Shown: in pieces, positions 53,407 through 62,578 of the stretch
Layout of the letters: each line of letters begins with the position of its first letter
How positions within the stretch are numbered: position 1 is the stretch's first letter
Assembly (NCBI RefSeq): GCF_013433315.1
Contig: NZ_WXVV01000026.1
Coordinates: 1-64,000 of the forward strand
Length of the DNA: 64,000 nucleotides
Source: Pseudomonas crudilactis
GTDB lineage: Bacteria > Pseudomonadota > Gammaproteobacteria > Pseudomonadales > Pseudomonadaceae
Direction: 5' to 3'
The notes under the pieces: generated by a model
Databases searched by the model: none
What the model saw: only the letters and a program-made list of their open reading frames with translations
What the model was told of the DNA's origin: nothing
Position numbers and translations under genes: made by a program

Positions 53407-53964
53407 TTATTCGTCGCGACCTTCCATCATGGTGCGTTTAAGCATCACGTAAACCGCACCGGCCCCACCGTGTCTGGCCTGGCACGAGCAGAAACCCAGG
53501 ACCTGCGCATGTTGACGCAGCCAGGTGTTGACGTGGCTTTTGATCATCGGCCGCTTGCCGTCCAGGCGCACAGCCTTGCCGTGGGTGACGCGCACGCAGC
53601 GAATTTCGAACCTGGTCGCTTCGGCGAGAAAAGCCCAAAGTGTTTCGCGGGCCTTTTCCACGCTCATGCCGTGCAGGTCGAGGCTGCCCTCGAACGGAAT
53701 CTGGCCGACCTTGAGCTTGCGCATCTGACTTTCCTGCACACCGTCACGGGACCACATCAACTCGTCTTCCGGGCCGACGTCGATCACGAACTGATCGGAC
53801 AGACCGTCAACGGTGGTGGCATCGGTGCGTACGGTGGCCGACTGACGCAGCTTGGCAATCTGTGCGCGGTCAGTCTTGGGTTTGCCGGTGTCGGCGCGGT
53901 CGTGTTTGATCGGCTTGACGCCGCGCAACTCGTTTTTGAACAGGGAAAAATCGTCGTCTTGCAT
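53407..53964 (-). CDS. Smr-domain protein (SmrA/SmrB-like nuclease)
   Basis: A 185-residue protein with an N-terminal basic region and a C-terminal Smr domain (about residues 95-180): SLDLHGMSVEKARETLWAFL (the DLHG motif), CVRVTHGKAVRLDG (THGK) and HGGAGAVYVMLKR. Smr domains cleave DNA or, in SmrB, mRNA at collided ribosomes. Start MQDDDFSLFK at 53964; the frame extends upstream through non-coding sequence. Confidence 0.92.
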   Translation of the reverse strand: MQDDDFSLFKNELRGVKPIKHDRADTGKPKTDRAQIAKLRQSATVRTDATTVDGLSDQFVIDVGPEDELMWSRDGVQESQMRKLKVGQIPFEGSLDLHGMSVEKARETLWAFLAEATRFEIRCVRVTHGKAVRLDGKRPMIKSHVNTWLRQHAQVLGFCSCQARHGGAGAVYVMLKRTMMEGRDE

Positions 53965-54005
53965 GTCAGCCTCCGCGAAGGGCGGCCAGTTTACCCAAGT
54001 CGAAA

Positions 54006-54035
54006 CAAAACGGCCCGGCAAAAAGCCAGGCCGGT
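54006..54035 (-). terminator. Terminator of the 106-aa gene
   Basis: CGGCC (54011-54015) and GGCCG (54029-54033), extendable with CCGG/CCAGG, are followed by TTTTG on the minus strand. Confidence 0.6.
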
Positions 54036-54038
54036 GAG

Positions 54039-54359
54039 TCAGTCGTGTTTTTTCATCAGATGCGGGGACATGTTCAGTTCCCGCGATTGCCGTGCGCGAC
54101 GGCGGCAGCGACGCCACAGGGCGACACCGAAATACAGAAACAGCAAACCGACCGCCAGAATGATCGCCGAGCCCATCGGCGTAGCGTTCAAGTCACCGAG
54201 TGCCGGTGGGCGCCCGAGCAGGCTGGCCGCTCCGGCCATCGCCATCAGCACGCCGAACGTGGCCAGAATGGCCGCAATCGCCGCGCCAAATCGAAAACGC
54301 CAGTTGCTTTGGCCTTTGGGCCGCAAGCGGCGTGCGTCAAATCCATCGGATAACTTCAT
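54039..54359 (-). CDS. Small membrane protein (106 aa), unknown function
   Basis: MKLSDGFDARRLRPKGQSNW, then two membrane helices (FGAAIAAILATFGVLMAMAGA and AIILAVGLLFLYFGVALW) and a basic C-terminal tail (RRCRRRARQSREL). AGGAAGG precedes the ATG at 54359. It lies between the smr and cysteine-hydrolase-like genes on the same strand. No family recognised. Confidence 0.8.
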   Translation of the reverse strand: MKLSDGFDARRLRPKGQSNWRFRFGAAIAAILATFGVLMAMAGAASLLGRPPALGDLNATPMGSAIILAVGLLFLYFGVALWRRCRRRARQSRELNMSPHLMKKHD

Positions 54360-54489
54360 TCCGACCTTCCTCAATGGGTATCGGCCCTTCGACCGGGAGT
54401 TGACCGGGTTGTTCCTGAGGCTATGGCATTTGCGGCAAATGAGAGGATTTTGCGGATGAGCGGCGCCGTGAGCCGCTCATCAGAGCAGA

Positions 54490-55080
54490 TCAGATCAGGT
54501 CTTGAGTCAGTGCGAGGGTGGCGAAGTTGTCCGCCATGATCGCCATTTCGGCTTCCTGCACCACAGCGGCGCTGAGCACGCGGCCCTTGAACGGCAAGTC
54601 GCGGGTGGCGCAGGCGTCTTCCACCAGAGTGCAACGGAAGCCCAGGTTCTTCGCCGCACGCACGGTGGTGCTGACGCTGGAGTGGCTCATGAAACCGCAG
54701 ACAATCAGGTCCAGCGAGCCAAGGTTTTGCAAGCGATCCAGCAACTCGGTGCCATGAAACGCGCTCGGCAGCAGTTTGCCGATAATGGTTTCATCGCCCT
54801 GCGGCTCGAGGCCGGGGATGAATTCGCCGCGTTCGCCCTGCGGGTCGAACAGGCCACCGACGGTGCCGAGATGACGCACGTGCACGATCGGCCGACCGGC
54901 TGCACGGGCTGCGGCAACCACTTGTTTGATGTTCGCGACGGCCGCGTCCATGCCGCTCAGGGCCAGCGGGCCACTGAGATACTCTTTCTGGGCATCGATG
55001 ATGACCACGGTGGCATGGCTCAGTGTGGCCGCTGCGTAACCGCGACCGCTGAGTTGAAACATCGTTTTTGGAACGGACAT
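54490..55080 (-). CDS. Isochorismatase/cysteine-hydrolase fold protein lacking the catalytic cysteine
   Basis: A 196-residue protein: VVIIDAQKEYLSGPLAL provides the aspartate, and the lysine of the triad is expected near SAFHGTEL. GFMSHSSVSTTVRAAKNLGF occupies the nucleophile position, where active relatives have a cysteine in a T-H-x-C-V-type motif; here the residue is serine. It may therefore be non-hydrolytic or use another mechanism, as isochorismatase-type members without the cysteine do. AAGGAGC precedes the ATG at 55080. Substrate unknown. Confidence 0.88.
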   Translation of the reverse strand: MSVPKTMFQLSGRGYAAATLSHATVVIIDAQKEYLSGPLALSGMDAAVANIKQVVAAARAAGRPIVHVRHLGTVGGLFDPQGERGEFIPGLEPQGDETIIGKLLPSAFHGTELLDRLQNLGSLDLIVCGFMSHSSVSTTVRAAKNLGFRCTLVEDACATRDLPFKGRVLSAAVVQEAEMAIMADNFATLALTQDLI

Positions 55081-55319
55081 TCTGGGGCTCCTTGGGGTGG
55101 GGCTTTTGCGACATTGTCCTCTGGCTGAGCGGTTCTGTGAATCGCTACCATCGTAGGCACCGTCGTTATTGGCCTGCAGCCTTGTCAAGTTACACGTTCT
55201 GTTCAATAGCCGATGCAAAAAACAGAAAACTCCCACCGTCGGGGCGATATTTTTCCTGCGTCGTCGTCAGGCGTTTTGGCTGCTAGAATCGCCAGTCGTT
55301 TTTTCTGGAGTTCTGCGCC

Positions 55320-56228
55320 GTGATCACTTCCCGACTTCGTACCCTGCGTGACCATATCCGTTGGGCCGTCAGCCGCTTCCATGGGGAGGATCTGTTTTTC
55401 GGCCATGGCACCGACAATGCCTGGGACGAAGCGCGGCAGTTGGTGCTCGGCGCTTTGCACCTGCCGTGGGAAATCGCCGACAGCTACCTCGATTGCGCGC
55501 TGGAAGACGATGAGCTGGTCAATTTGCAGCGTTTGCTCAAGCGCCGTATCGAAGAGCGCATTCCGACCGCTTACCTGTTGGGTGAGGCGTGGTTCTGCGG
55601 CATGTCGTTTATCGTCGATGAGCGCGTGTTGATCCCGCGTTCGCCGATTGGCGAACTGATCGAAAATCACTTCGCCCCGTGGATCGGCAGTGAACCTGCG
55701 CGCATCCTCGACCTGTGCACCGGCTCCGGTTGCATCGGCATCGCCTGTGCCTACGAGTTCCAGAATGCCGAAGTGGTGCTGGCGGATCTGTCGTTCGAAG
55801 CGCTGGAAGTGGCCAATCAGAACATCGAGCGTCATGGTGTCGATGAGCGCGTGTACACCGTGCAGGGCGATGGTTTTGATGGTTTGCCGGGTCAGCGCTT
55901 CGACCTGATCGTGTCGAACCCGCCTTACGTGGATGCGGAAGATTTCGCTGACATGCCGGACGAATATCAGCATGAACCGGAGCTGGGGCTGGCCTGTGGC
56001 GATGATGGTCTGAATCTGGTTCGACGCATGCTGGCTGAAGCGGCCGATCATCTGACCGAGAAGGGCTTGTTGATCGTTGAAGTGGGCAACAGCCAGGTGC
56101 ACGTTGACGCGCTGTACCCGGAAGTCGATTTCGCCTGGCTCGAATTCGAGCGCGGCGGGCATGGCGTGTTCATGCTGACAGCGGAGCAGTGCCGCGATCA
56201 TCAGGCCTTGTTCGCTTCCCGCGTCTAA
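55320..56228 (+). CDS. prmB: Ribosomal protein uL3 N5-glutamine methyltransferase
   Basis: A 302-residue SAM-dependent methyltransferase of the HemK/PrmB family that methylates a glutamine of ribosomal protein L3. It has the SAM-binding LDLCTGSGCIGIACA (about residues 131-145) and the catalytic SNPPYVDAEDF. The N-terminal ~100-residue helical domain (AYLLGEAWFCGMSF) is the PrmB form. Start is GTG at 55320, with TGGAG ten bases before it. Confidence 0.94.
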   Translation: MITSRLRTLRDHIRWAVSRFHGEDLFFGHGTDNAWDEARQLVLGALHLPWEIADSYLDCALEDDELVNLQRLLKRRIEERIPTAYLLGEAWFCGMSFIVDERVLIPRSPIGELIENHFAPWIGSEPARILDLCTGSGCIGIACAYEFQNAEVVLADLSFEALEVANQNIERHGVDERVYTVQGDGFDGLPGQRFDLIVSNPPYVDAEDFADMPDEYQHEPELGLACGDDGLNLVRRMLAEAADHLTEKGLLIVEVGNSQVHVDALYPEVDFAWLEFERGGHGVFMLTAEQCRDHQALFASRV

Positions 56229-56269
56229 TCGGGCTGCATTCCGACGCGGAGCGTGGGAACGATCAAAAG

Positions 56270-56342
56270 CTTCGCGAGCAAGCTCGCTCCCACAGGTTCG
56301 GTGTACGACACAAATCCTGTGGGAGCGAGCTTGCTCGCGAAT
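56270..56342. repeat. REPIN with short spacer
   Basis: Two inverted GTGGGAGCGAGCTTGCTCG arms around a ~23-base spacer between convergent genes. Confidence 0.8.
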
Positions 56343-56365
56343 GGCCGCGACGCGGTTTCAAGCGA

Positions 56366-57157
56366 TCAGCGGTGCGTGGCAATCCAGATCAACAACCCCG
56401 CCTGAAACACCGCAAACGCCACTAGACAGGTAATGGTGAAACGCAGCCCAGCGTCTTCACGCTTGAACTTGCTGACCTTGTCTTCCTGCTTCTTCAGCTT
56501 CACTTCCTGCTCGGCCAGATTCTGCTCGGCCTGCTGAAGCATCTGCGCTGCTTCAAGAATTTCGACGATCTGCAGCTTTTCGCTGTTCCAGTCACCGAGC
56601 AGATCACCGACCTGCACTTCCTTGACGCTACCCTTCAAATGCTGGGCATCGGCATAGACCACATCAAAACCATGCACACGCAGGAAATGATCGCGACGCA
56701 GGCGCGTGTCTTCGTTCAGCGCATCCTTGTTGTTCAAGTCCATGCCGTTGACGGTGTAGGTCGGCCAGCGCTTTTTCGCCCAATTGATGCCTTGCGCGGC
56801 CATGTAACGGCCGATGCCACGGTTCATCGGTTCGATCTGCAAGCCGCTGTCGGGGCCGAAGTGCACACGCTTGGTGGTGTGATCCACCCACACGTCCAGC
56901 TGATTCTGCTCTTTGCGCACACGCTGGCCGGGCAGTTTGATCGCCATGCGCATCAGGCTTTTTTCTTTGCTGCTGCGCTCGGCATAGCCGAATTCGACGA
57001 AGCGCAAGGGGCGCCCGCCAGTGTTGCGATCGGTTTGCAGCGGGGCCAGGCGGAGCATCTTGTGGTGCTCGACGTGGACATCCGCCCACGGCAGCTCGAC
57101 CGCTGGCGGTGCGTCTTTTTCAGCGGTGGTGTCGGGTGAAGTCTGGGTATCAGTCAT
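56366..57157 (-). CDS. Uncharacterised protein with coiled coil and C-terminal membrane anchor (263 aa)
   Basis: Acidic, disordered N-terminus (to ~20), a globular domain of unknown type (about 25-190, with GGRPLRFVEFGYAERSSKEK and RGIGRYMAAQGINWAKKRW), a coiled coil (about 200-235: AAQMLQQAEQNLAEQEVKLK) and one C-terminal helix (FTITCLVAFAVFQAGLLIWI), suggesting a tail-anchored protein. I recall a homologue at the same place between prmB and aroC in P. aeruginosa. Function unknown. Confidence 0.85.
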   Translation of the reverse strand: MTDTQTSPDTTAEKDAPPAVELPWADVHVEHHKMLRLAPLQTDRNTGGRPLRFVEFGYAERSSKEKSLMRMAIKLPGQRVRKEQNQLDVWVDHTTKRVHFGPDSGLQIEPMNRGIGRYMAAQGINWAKKRWPTYTVNGMDLNNKDALNEDTRLRRDHFLRVHGFDVVYADAQHLKGSVKEVQVGDLLGDWNSEKLQIVEILEAAQMLQQAEQNLAEQEVKLKKQEDKVSKFKREDAGLRFTITCLVAFAVFQAGLLIWIATHR

Positions 57158-57256
57158 AACGGCGAGATCCTGTCCAAGCCCTGCTTGTCGCCAGCCGTTG
57201 CGCTGGCGACAAAGACTTATCGGCCGTTTTTTGCAGGACTAGAGGGCAAACAACGC

Positions 57257-58210
57257 TTAACTGGCGCGAAGTCCGTCAATAAACTCGATGATCTTGCTGC
57301 CCAGTTCCGCTGCCAGCGGCAAATTTGGATCCTTGTACGAAGCCAATTGCCGCTTCATATCGTTGTGGACGATGCGCATGACATGGTTCATGCCGTCGAT
57401 CACCGCCAGTTCGGCGTCGGGTTTGGCGGCTTTCAGCGCCTGCGCATCGCCAACGCCGACCTGCATGTCGTTGCTGCCCTGAACAATCAGCGCCGGCATC
57501 TTCAATTGCGCGAAGGCTTTTGCCGGATCCTGGCGGAACAGCGAAATCAGATACGGCTGCACGCTCGGGCGGAAAATCACCTGCAACGGTTGTGGCACAT
57601 TGTCGTCGGTGTGACCGGCCTTGAGGCTGTCGAGCAGTTCGTTACTGCGCAGCATCAGCGGTGGTGGCAGGCTGCGGGCCAATTGCTCGCGGATCACCTG
57701 ATCGACCGGACGGGCGCTGCCGGACAGAGAAATCACCGCCGCCGCATCGACTTTCGGCGCAGCGAGGCTGGCAATCAGCGCACCCTCACTGTGGCCGAGC
57801 AGAATCAATTTGCCGAAACGCGGATCGGCCTTGAGCTTCTGCCCCCAAGCCACCGCGTCCGCCGCGTAGGCTTCCACCGACAAATTGCGCTCATCCGGTG
57901 TCGCCGCCAGGCTCGCCGCAACACCGCGCTTGTCGTAACGCACGCTGGCGATGTTGTGTTTGGCCAGCACCCACGCCAAGCGTTTTAGGCTGTCGTTGCG
58001 CCCGCCGTCGGGGTTGTTTCCGTCACGATCCGTAGGACCCGAGCCAGAAATAATCAGGACAACCGGCACCGGGTTGTCGGATTTTGGCAGCAGCAGCGAA
58101 CCGAAAAGTTCGCCGGTGCCGGTATCCAGAGTGACCGGGCGTTGTAGGACCGTCGCTTGGGCAAAGCCCGTAAAGAGGGTAAGACTCAAGATCAAAACTC
58201 GCAGCATCAT
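57257..58210 (-). CDS. Exported alpha/beta hydrolase
   Basis: A 317-residue periplasmic hydrolase with signal peptide MMLRVLILSLTLFTGFAQA. The oxyanion region is VVLIISGSGPTDRDG, the nucleophile elbow is LLGHSEGALIA (Ser), and the acid and histidine lie in IVQGSNDMQVG and VIDGMNHVMR. Possible substrates are esters or thioesters. The paired ATGs at 58210/58207 fit the signal peptide; the open frame upstream does not. Confidence 0.9.
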   Translation of the reverse strand: MMLRVLILSLTLFTGFAQATVLQRPVTLDTGTGELFGSLLLPKSDNPVPVVLIISGSGPTDRDGNNPDGGRNDSLKRLAWVLAKHNIASVRYDKRGVAASLAATPDERNLSVEAYAADAVAWGQKLKADPRFGKLILLGHSEGALIASLAAPKVDAAAVISLSGSARPVDQVIREQLARSLPPPLMLRSNELLDSLKAGHTDDNVPQPLQVIFRPSVQPYLISLFRQDPAKAFAQLKMPALIVQGSNDMQVGVGDAQALKAAKPDAELAVIDGMNHVMRIVHNDMKRQLASYKDPNLPLAAELGSKIIEFIDGLRAS

Positions 58211-58340
58211 CACGCCATCATTCGCCAAGGTGCCGGTTGGACTCGCCAGCACCACTAAGGTTCGAGGATGAACTACTCGGTTAGCCTGCGTATACTGGCG
58301 CGCATCACGAATTTGGGTTTGATTTCACGGAGCGTCCTGC

Positions 58341-59432
58341 ATGTCCGGCAATACCTACGGCAAGTTGTTCACTGTCACCACCGCTGGCGAAAGCCATGGT
58401 CCGGCGTTGGTCGCCATTGTCGACGGCTGCCCGCCGGGCCTGGAGATCTCCCTCGAAGACCTGCAGCGCGACCTCGATCGCCGCAAGCCGGGCACCAGCC
58501 GCCACACCACCCAGCGCCAGGAAGCCGACGAAGTCGAAATCCTCTCCGGCGTGTTCGAAGGGCGCACCACCGGTTGCTCGATCGGCCTGCTGATCCGCAA
58601 CACCGACCAGAAGTCCAAGGACTATTCGGCGATCAAGGATCTGTTCCGCCCGGCCCACGCCGACTACACCTACCACCATAAATACGGTGAGCGCGATTAC
58701 CGTGGCGGTGGCCGCAGCTCGGCGCGCGAAACCGCGATGCGCGTAGCGGCGGGTGCAATTGCCAAGAAATACCTGGCCACCCAAGGCATCGTCATCCGTG
58801 GCTACATGAGTCAGCTCGGCCCGATCGAAATCCCGTTCAAGACCTGGGATTCGGTAGAAGAGAACGCCTTCTTCAGTCCCGATCCGGACAAAGTCCCGGA
58901 GCTGGAAGCCTACATGGATCAATTGCGCCGCGATCAGGACTCGGTCGGGGCGAAGATCACCGTCGTTGCCGAAGGCGTGATGCCGGGTCTGGGCGAGCCG
59001 ATTTTCGACCGTCTCGACGCTGAGCTGGCCCATGCGCTGATGAGCATCAACGCGGTCAAAGGCGTGGAAATCGGCGCCGGTTTCGCCTCGGTCGCGCAGC
59101 GCGGCACCGAACACCGCGATGAAATGACCCCGCAAGGTTTCCTCAGCAATAACGCGGGCGGCATCCTCGGCGGTATCTCCTCCGGTCAGCCGATCGTTGC
59201 CCATCTGGCGTTGAAGCCAACCTCGAGCATCACCACTCCGGGCCGTTCGATCGACATCCACGGCAACCCGGTCGACGTGATTACCAAGGGCCGTCACGAC
59301 CCTTGCGTCGGCATTCGTGCCACGCCGATTGCCGAAGCGATGATGGCCATCGTGCTGATGGATCACCTGCTGCGTCACCGTGGCCAGAACGCCGATGTGC
59401 GCGTGAGCACGCCGGTGCTGGGTCAGCTTTGA
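58341..59432 (+). CDS. aroC: Chorismate synthase
   Basis: A 363-residue flavin-dependent enzyme making chorismate from EPSP, last step of the shikimate pathway. Signatures: GESHGPALVAIVDGCPPGL near the N-terminus, YRGGGRSSARETAMRVAAGA (two basic/catalytic residues) and RATPIAEAMMAIVLMDHLLR near the C-terminus. Length and start (MSGNTYGKLF) match the family. Followed by the MFS/mtn genes on the same strand. Confidence 0.97.
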   Translation: MSGNTYGKLFTVTTAGESHGPALVAIVDGCPPGLEISLEDLQRDLDRRKPGTSRHTTQRQEADEVEILSGVFEGRTTGCSIGLLIRNTDQKSKDYSAIKDLFRPAHADYTYHHKYGERDYRGGGRSSARETAMRVAAGAIAKKYLATQGIVIRGYMSQLGPIEIPFKTWDSVEENAFFSPDPDKVPELEAYMDQLRRDQDSVGAKITVVAEGVMPGLGEPIFDRLDAELAHALMSINAVKGVEIGAGFASVAQRGTEHRDEMTPQGFLSNNAGGILGGISSGQPIVAHLALKPTSSITTPGRSIDIHGNPVDVITKGRHDPCVGIRATPIAEAMMAIVLMDHLLRHRGQNADVRVSTPVLGQL

Positions 59433-59466
59433 TGGCGGGCTCTAAAGCCGTCGCGGCATAACGGGC

Positions 59467-60612
59467 GTGGCGGCGCTCCCTTACTGGCGGCTGTCCAGTT
59501 TCTATCTGTTCTATTTCGCCTTGCTCGGGTCGACAGCGCCGTTTCTGGCGCTGTACTTCGATCACCTCGGTTTCAGTCCAGCGCGCATTGGTGAACTGGT
59601 CGCCATCCCGATGCTGATGCGCTGCGTGGCGCCGAACATCTGGGGCTGGCTCGGCGATTACACCGGCAAACGTCTGGCCATCGTGCGCTTTGGCGCGGTG
59701 TGCACGCTGCTGACCTTCTCGTTGATTTTCGTCAGCAAGACCTACGCCTGGCTGGCGATGGTCATGGCGTTGCACGCGTTTTTCTGGCACGCGGTACTGC
59801 CGCAGTTCGAAGTCATCACCCTGGCGCATTTGCAGGGGCAGACCTCGCGGTACAGCCAGATTCGTTTGTGGGGTTCGATCGGTTTCATCATCACTGTGGT
59901 GGTGCTCGGTCGTCTGTTCGAATGGCTCAGCCTCGACATCTACCCGGCGGCGCTTGTACTGATCATGGCTGGTATCGTCCTCAGCAGTCTGTGGGTGCCG
60001 AACGCGCAACCGCCGCAAGGCAATCGGCCGAGCGGCGAGGGTTTCCTCAAGCAACTGCGTAATCCGGGCGTGCTGGCGTTTTATGGTTGCGTGGCGCTGA
60101 TGCAAATGAGCCACGGCCCGTATTACACCTTTCTGACCTTGCACCTGGAACGACTCGGTTATACGCGCGGCACCATCGGCATGCTCTGGGCTGTAGGTGT
60201 CGTCGCTGAAGTGCTGATGTTCATGGCGATGAGCCGGATTCTCGCGCGGTTTTCCCTGCGCCGGGTGTTGATGGCAAGTTTTCTGCTGGCGGCGCTGCGC
60301 TGGTTGCTGCTAGGTTCGTTCGCCGAGTTTCTTTGGGTATTGCTGTTCGCGCAGATTCTGCACGCGGCGACCTTCGGCAGTTTTCACGCCGCTGCCATCG
60401 CCTTCGTGCAACGTAGCTTCGGCGCCCGCCAGCAAGGGCAGGGCCAGGCGCTGTACGCGGCGCTGGCCGGCACCGGCGGTGCGCTCGGCGCGTTGTATTC
60501 CGGTTACAGCTGGAATGCCCTCGGCGCGACATTGACCTTTAGTATTGCCAGTCTCGCGGCACTCGCTGCTGTCGTTATCATTGCCACACGTATGCAAGAG
60601 GACAGGCCATGA
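59467..60612 (+). CDS. MFS transporter, 3-phenylpropionate permease (HcaT)-like
   Basis: A 381-residue inner-membrane transporter with about 12 helices. WRLSSFYLFYFALLGSTAPF at the start and the loop NIWGWLGDYTGKRLAIVRFG are typical of the HcaT/nucleoside-H+ symporter-like branch. Start is GTG at 59467. It overlaps mtnB by four bases (ATGA), so it is translationally coupled to the methionine-salvage genes and may carry a related substrate; this is inference. Confidence 0.9.
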   Translation: MAALPYWRLSSFYLFYFALLGSTAPFLALYFDHLGFSPARIGELVAIPMLMRCVAPNIWGWLGDYTGKRLAIVRFGAVCTLLTFSLIFVSKTYAWLAMVMALHAFFWHAVLPQFEVITLAHLQGQTSRYSQIRLWGSIGFIITVVVLGRLFEWLSLDIYPAALVLIMAGIVLSSLWVPNAQPPQGNRPSGEGFLKQLRNPGVLAFYGCVALMQMSHGPYYTFLTLHLERLGYTRGTIGMLWAVGVVAEVLMFMAMSRILARFSLRRVLMASFLLAALRWLLLGSFAEFLWVLLFAQILHAATFGSFHAAAIAFVQRSFGARQQGQGQALYAALAGTGGALGALYSGYSWNALGATLTFSIASLAALAAVVIIATRMQEDRP

Positions 60613-61235
60613 GCCTTACGCGTGAACAACTCGCCCAGCAAATCGTCGACGCCGGGCGTTTTCTGTATGGTCGCGGCTGGTCGCCGGCCACCAGCAGTAA
60701 TTACTCGACGCGCCTGTCGCCGAGTGAAGCGCTGCTGACCGTATCGGGCAAGCACAAGGGCCAGTTGGGCCTGGACGATGTGCTCGCCACCGATCTGTCG
60801 GGCAACAGCCTGGAACCGGGCAAAAAGCCCTCCGCCGAAACCCTGCTGCACACTCAGCTTTACAGCTGGCGTCCGGAGATCGGCGCGGTGCTGCACACCC
60901 ATTCGGTGAACGCCACGGTGCTGTCGCGCCTGACCCCGGAAGACTTTATCGAGTTCGAAGATTACGAACTGCAAAAAGCCTTCAGCGGCGTTTCGACCCA
61001 CGAATCGCGGGTGCGCGTGCCGATTTTCGACAACGATCAGGACATTGCGCGCCTCGCCGCCAAGGTGCAGCCTTGGCTCGATGCCCATCCCGATTGCGTC
61101 GGTTATCTGATTCGCGGCCACGGCCTCTACACCTGGGGCGCGCAGATGAACGACGCGCTGCGGCAGATCGAGGCCTTTGAATTTCTGTTTGAATGCGAGT
61201 TGAAAACCCGCAGCGTCATGAACCGCCAAGGCTGA
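60609..61235 (+). CDS. mtnB: Methylthioribulose-1-phosphate dehydratase
   Basis: A 208-residue class II aldolase-fold enzyme of the methionine salvage pathway. Zinc ligands: VLHTHSVNATVLSRL and RGHGLYTWG; also PATSSNYSTRLSP and KPSAETLLHTQLY. The product feeds MtnC, then MtnD. Confidence 0.95.
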   Translation: MSLTREQLAQQIVDAGRFLYGRGWSPATSSNYSTRLSPSEALLTVSGKHKGQLGLDDVLATDLSGNSLEPGKKPSAETLLHTQLYSWRPEIGAVLHTHSVNATVLSRLTPEDFIEFEDYELQKAFSGVSTHESRVRVPIFDNDQDIARLAAKVQPWLDAHPDCVGYLIRGHGLYTWGAQMNDALRQIEAFEFLFECELKTRSVMNRQG

Positions 61236-61329
61236 CTTCACCGGAAGCAGCCCATTTGCCTGATGAAATGCTGTGCCCGACCGGTCTGCAAGAACCGGAC
61301 GGCAAGGCCGATACCGAGGAATTGCCCCA

Positions 61330-61875
61330 ATGAGCAGCCTGTCCGTCTATCACGTCTCAAGCCCCGACATCCCGAACAAAGTGCTGACCCACTTCGAAGA
61401 CATCGCCTCGACCCTGGCCGAGCAGGGCGTGCGCTTCGACCGCTGGCAAGCGGCTGCGAAAATCCAGCCTGGCGCCACCCAGGAAGAAGTGATCAGCGCC
61501 TATAAAGAGCAGATCGACCAACTGATGACCGAGCGCGGTTACATCACCGTCGACGTCATCAGCCTGAACAGCGACCACCCGCAAAAAGCCGAATTGCGCG
61601 CCAAGTTTCTCGAAGAGCATCGCCATGGCGAAGACGAGGTCAGATTTTTCGTCGCCGGCCGTGGCCTGTTTACCTTGCACATTGACGATTACGTCTACGC
61701 CGTACTCTGCGAGAAGAACGATCTGATCTCGGTACCGGCCGGCACTAAACACTGGTTCGACATGGGCGAGCATCCGCACTTTGTCGCGATCCGTCTGTTC
61801 AACAACCCTGAAGGCTGGGTTGCCAACTTCACCGGCGAAGACATCGCTGGTCGTTTCCCGCGTCTGGAGGACTGA
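61330..61875 (+). CDS. mtnD: Acireductone dioxygenase
   Basis: A 181-residue cupin that oxidises acireductone to the keto-acid precursor of methionine (Fe form) or off-pathway products (Ni form). Metal ligands sit in EEHRHGEDEVRFFVAGRG (HxH and E) and GTKHWFDMGEHPHF (H). The start MSSLSVYHVS at 61330 is the family's; the open frame upstream is a shadow. It is 94 bases after mtnB and 4 bases before mtnC. Confidence 0.95.
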   Translation: MSSLSVYHVSSPDIPNKVLTHFEDIASTLAEQGVRFDRWQAAAKIQPGATQEEVISAYKEQIDQLMTERGYITVDVISLNSDHPQKAELRAKFLEEHRHGEDEVRFFVAGRGLFTLHIDDYVYAVLCEKNDLISVPAGTKHWFDMGEHPHFVAIRLFNNPEGWVANFTGEDIAGRFPRLED

Positions 61876-61879
61876 TTCG

Positions 61880-62563
61880 ATGTCGATCAAAGCCATTGTC
61901 ACTGACATCGAAGGCACCACCAGCGCGGTGAGTTTCGTCTTCGACGTACTGTTTCCGTATGCCGCTAAACACCTGCCCGATTTTGTCCGTCAGAACGCTG
62001 CGCGTGCCGATGTCGCCGAGCAACTCGACGCCGTGCGCCGGGACAGCAATGCGCCGCAGGCCGATGTTGAACGGGTTGTTGAAATCCTCTTGAGCTGGAT
62101 CGAAGAAGATCGCAAAGCCACGCCGCTCAAAGCCTTGCAAGGCATGGTCTGGGCCCAGGGTTATCACGCCGGGCAGTTGAAAGGGCATGTTTACCCGGAT
62201 GCCGTTGAAGCGCTAAAACGCTGGCACGCGGCGGGTTATCAACTGTTTGTGTACTCGTCGGGCTCGATTCAGGCGCAGAAGCTGATTTTCGGCTGCTCGG
62301 AGGCGGGGGATCTGACGCCGCTGTTCAGTGGTTATTTCGACACGACTTCAGGGCCCAAGCGCGAGGCGCAGTCGTACACCAACATCCAGCAAGCCATCGG
62401 TGTTGAACCGGGGGAAATCCTGTTTCTCTCGGACATTGTTGAAGAACTCGACGCCGCTCAGTCGGCAGGCCTGCAAACCTGCGGCCTGGCCCGCGAAGGC
62501 GGGGAGTTGGGCAGCCACATCACCGTCGACACCTTCACCGGCATCGAACCCGAAGCCTTCTGA
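61880..62563 (+). CDS. mtnC: Enolase-phosphatase E1
   Basis: A 227-residue HAD-family bifunctional enolase-phosphatase of methionine salvage. IVTDIEGTTSAVSFVFDVLF carries the D-x-E-G-T nucleophile motif; YSSGSIQAQKLIFG and FLSDIVEELDAAQSAGLQT are motifs II and IV. It ends just before a REPIN and a bidirectional terminator. Confidence 0.96.
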   Translation: MSIKAIVTDIEGTTSAVSFVFDVLFPYAAKHLPDFVRQNAARADVAEQLDAVRRDSNAPQADVERVVEILLSWIEEDRKATPLKALQGMVWAQGYHAGQLKGHVYPDAVEALKRWHAAGYQLFVYSSGSIQAQKLIFGCSEAGDLTPLFSGYFDTTSGPKREAQSYTNIQQAIGVEPGEILFLSDIVEELDAAQSAGLQTCGLAREGGELGSHITVDTFTGIEPEAF

Positions 62564-62578
62564 CCACAAAAACCCAAT

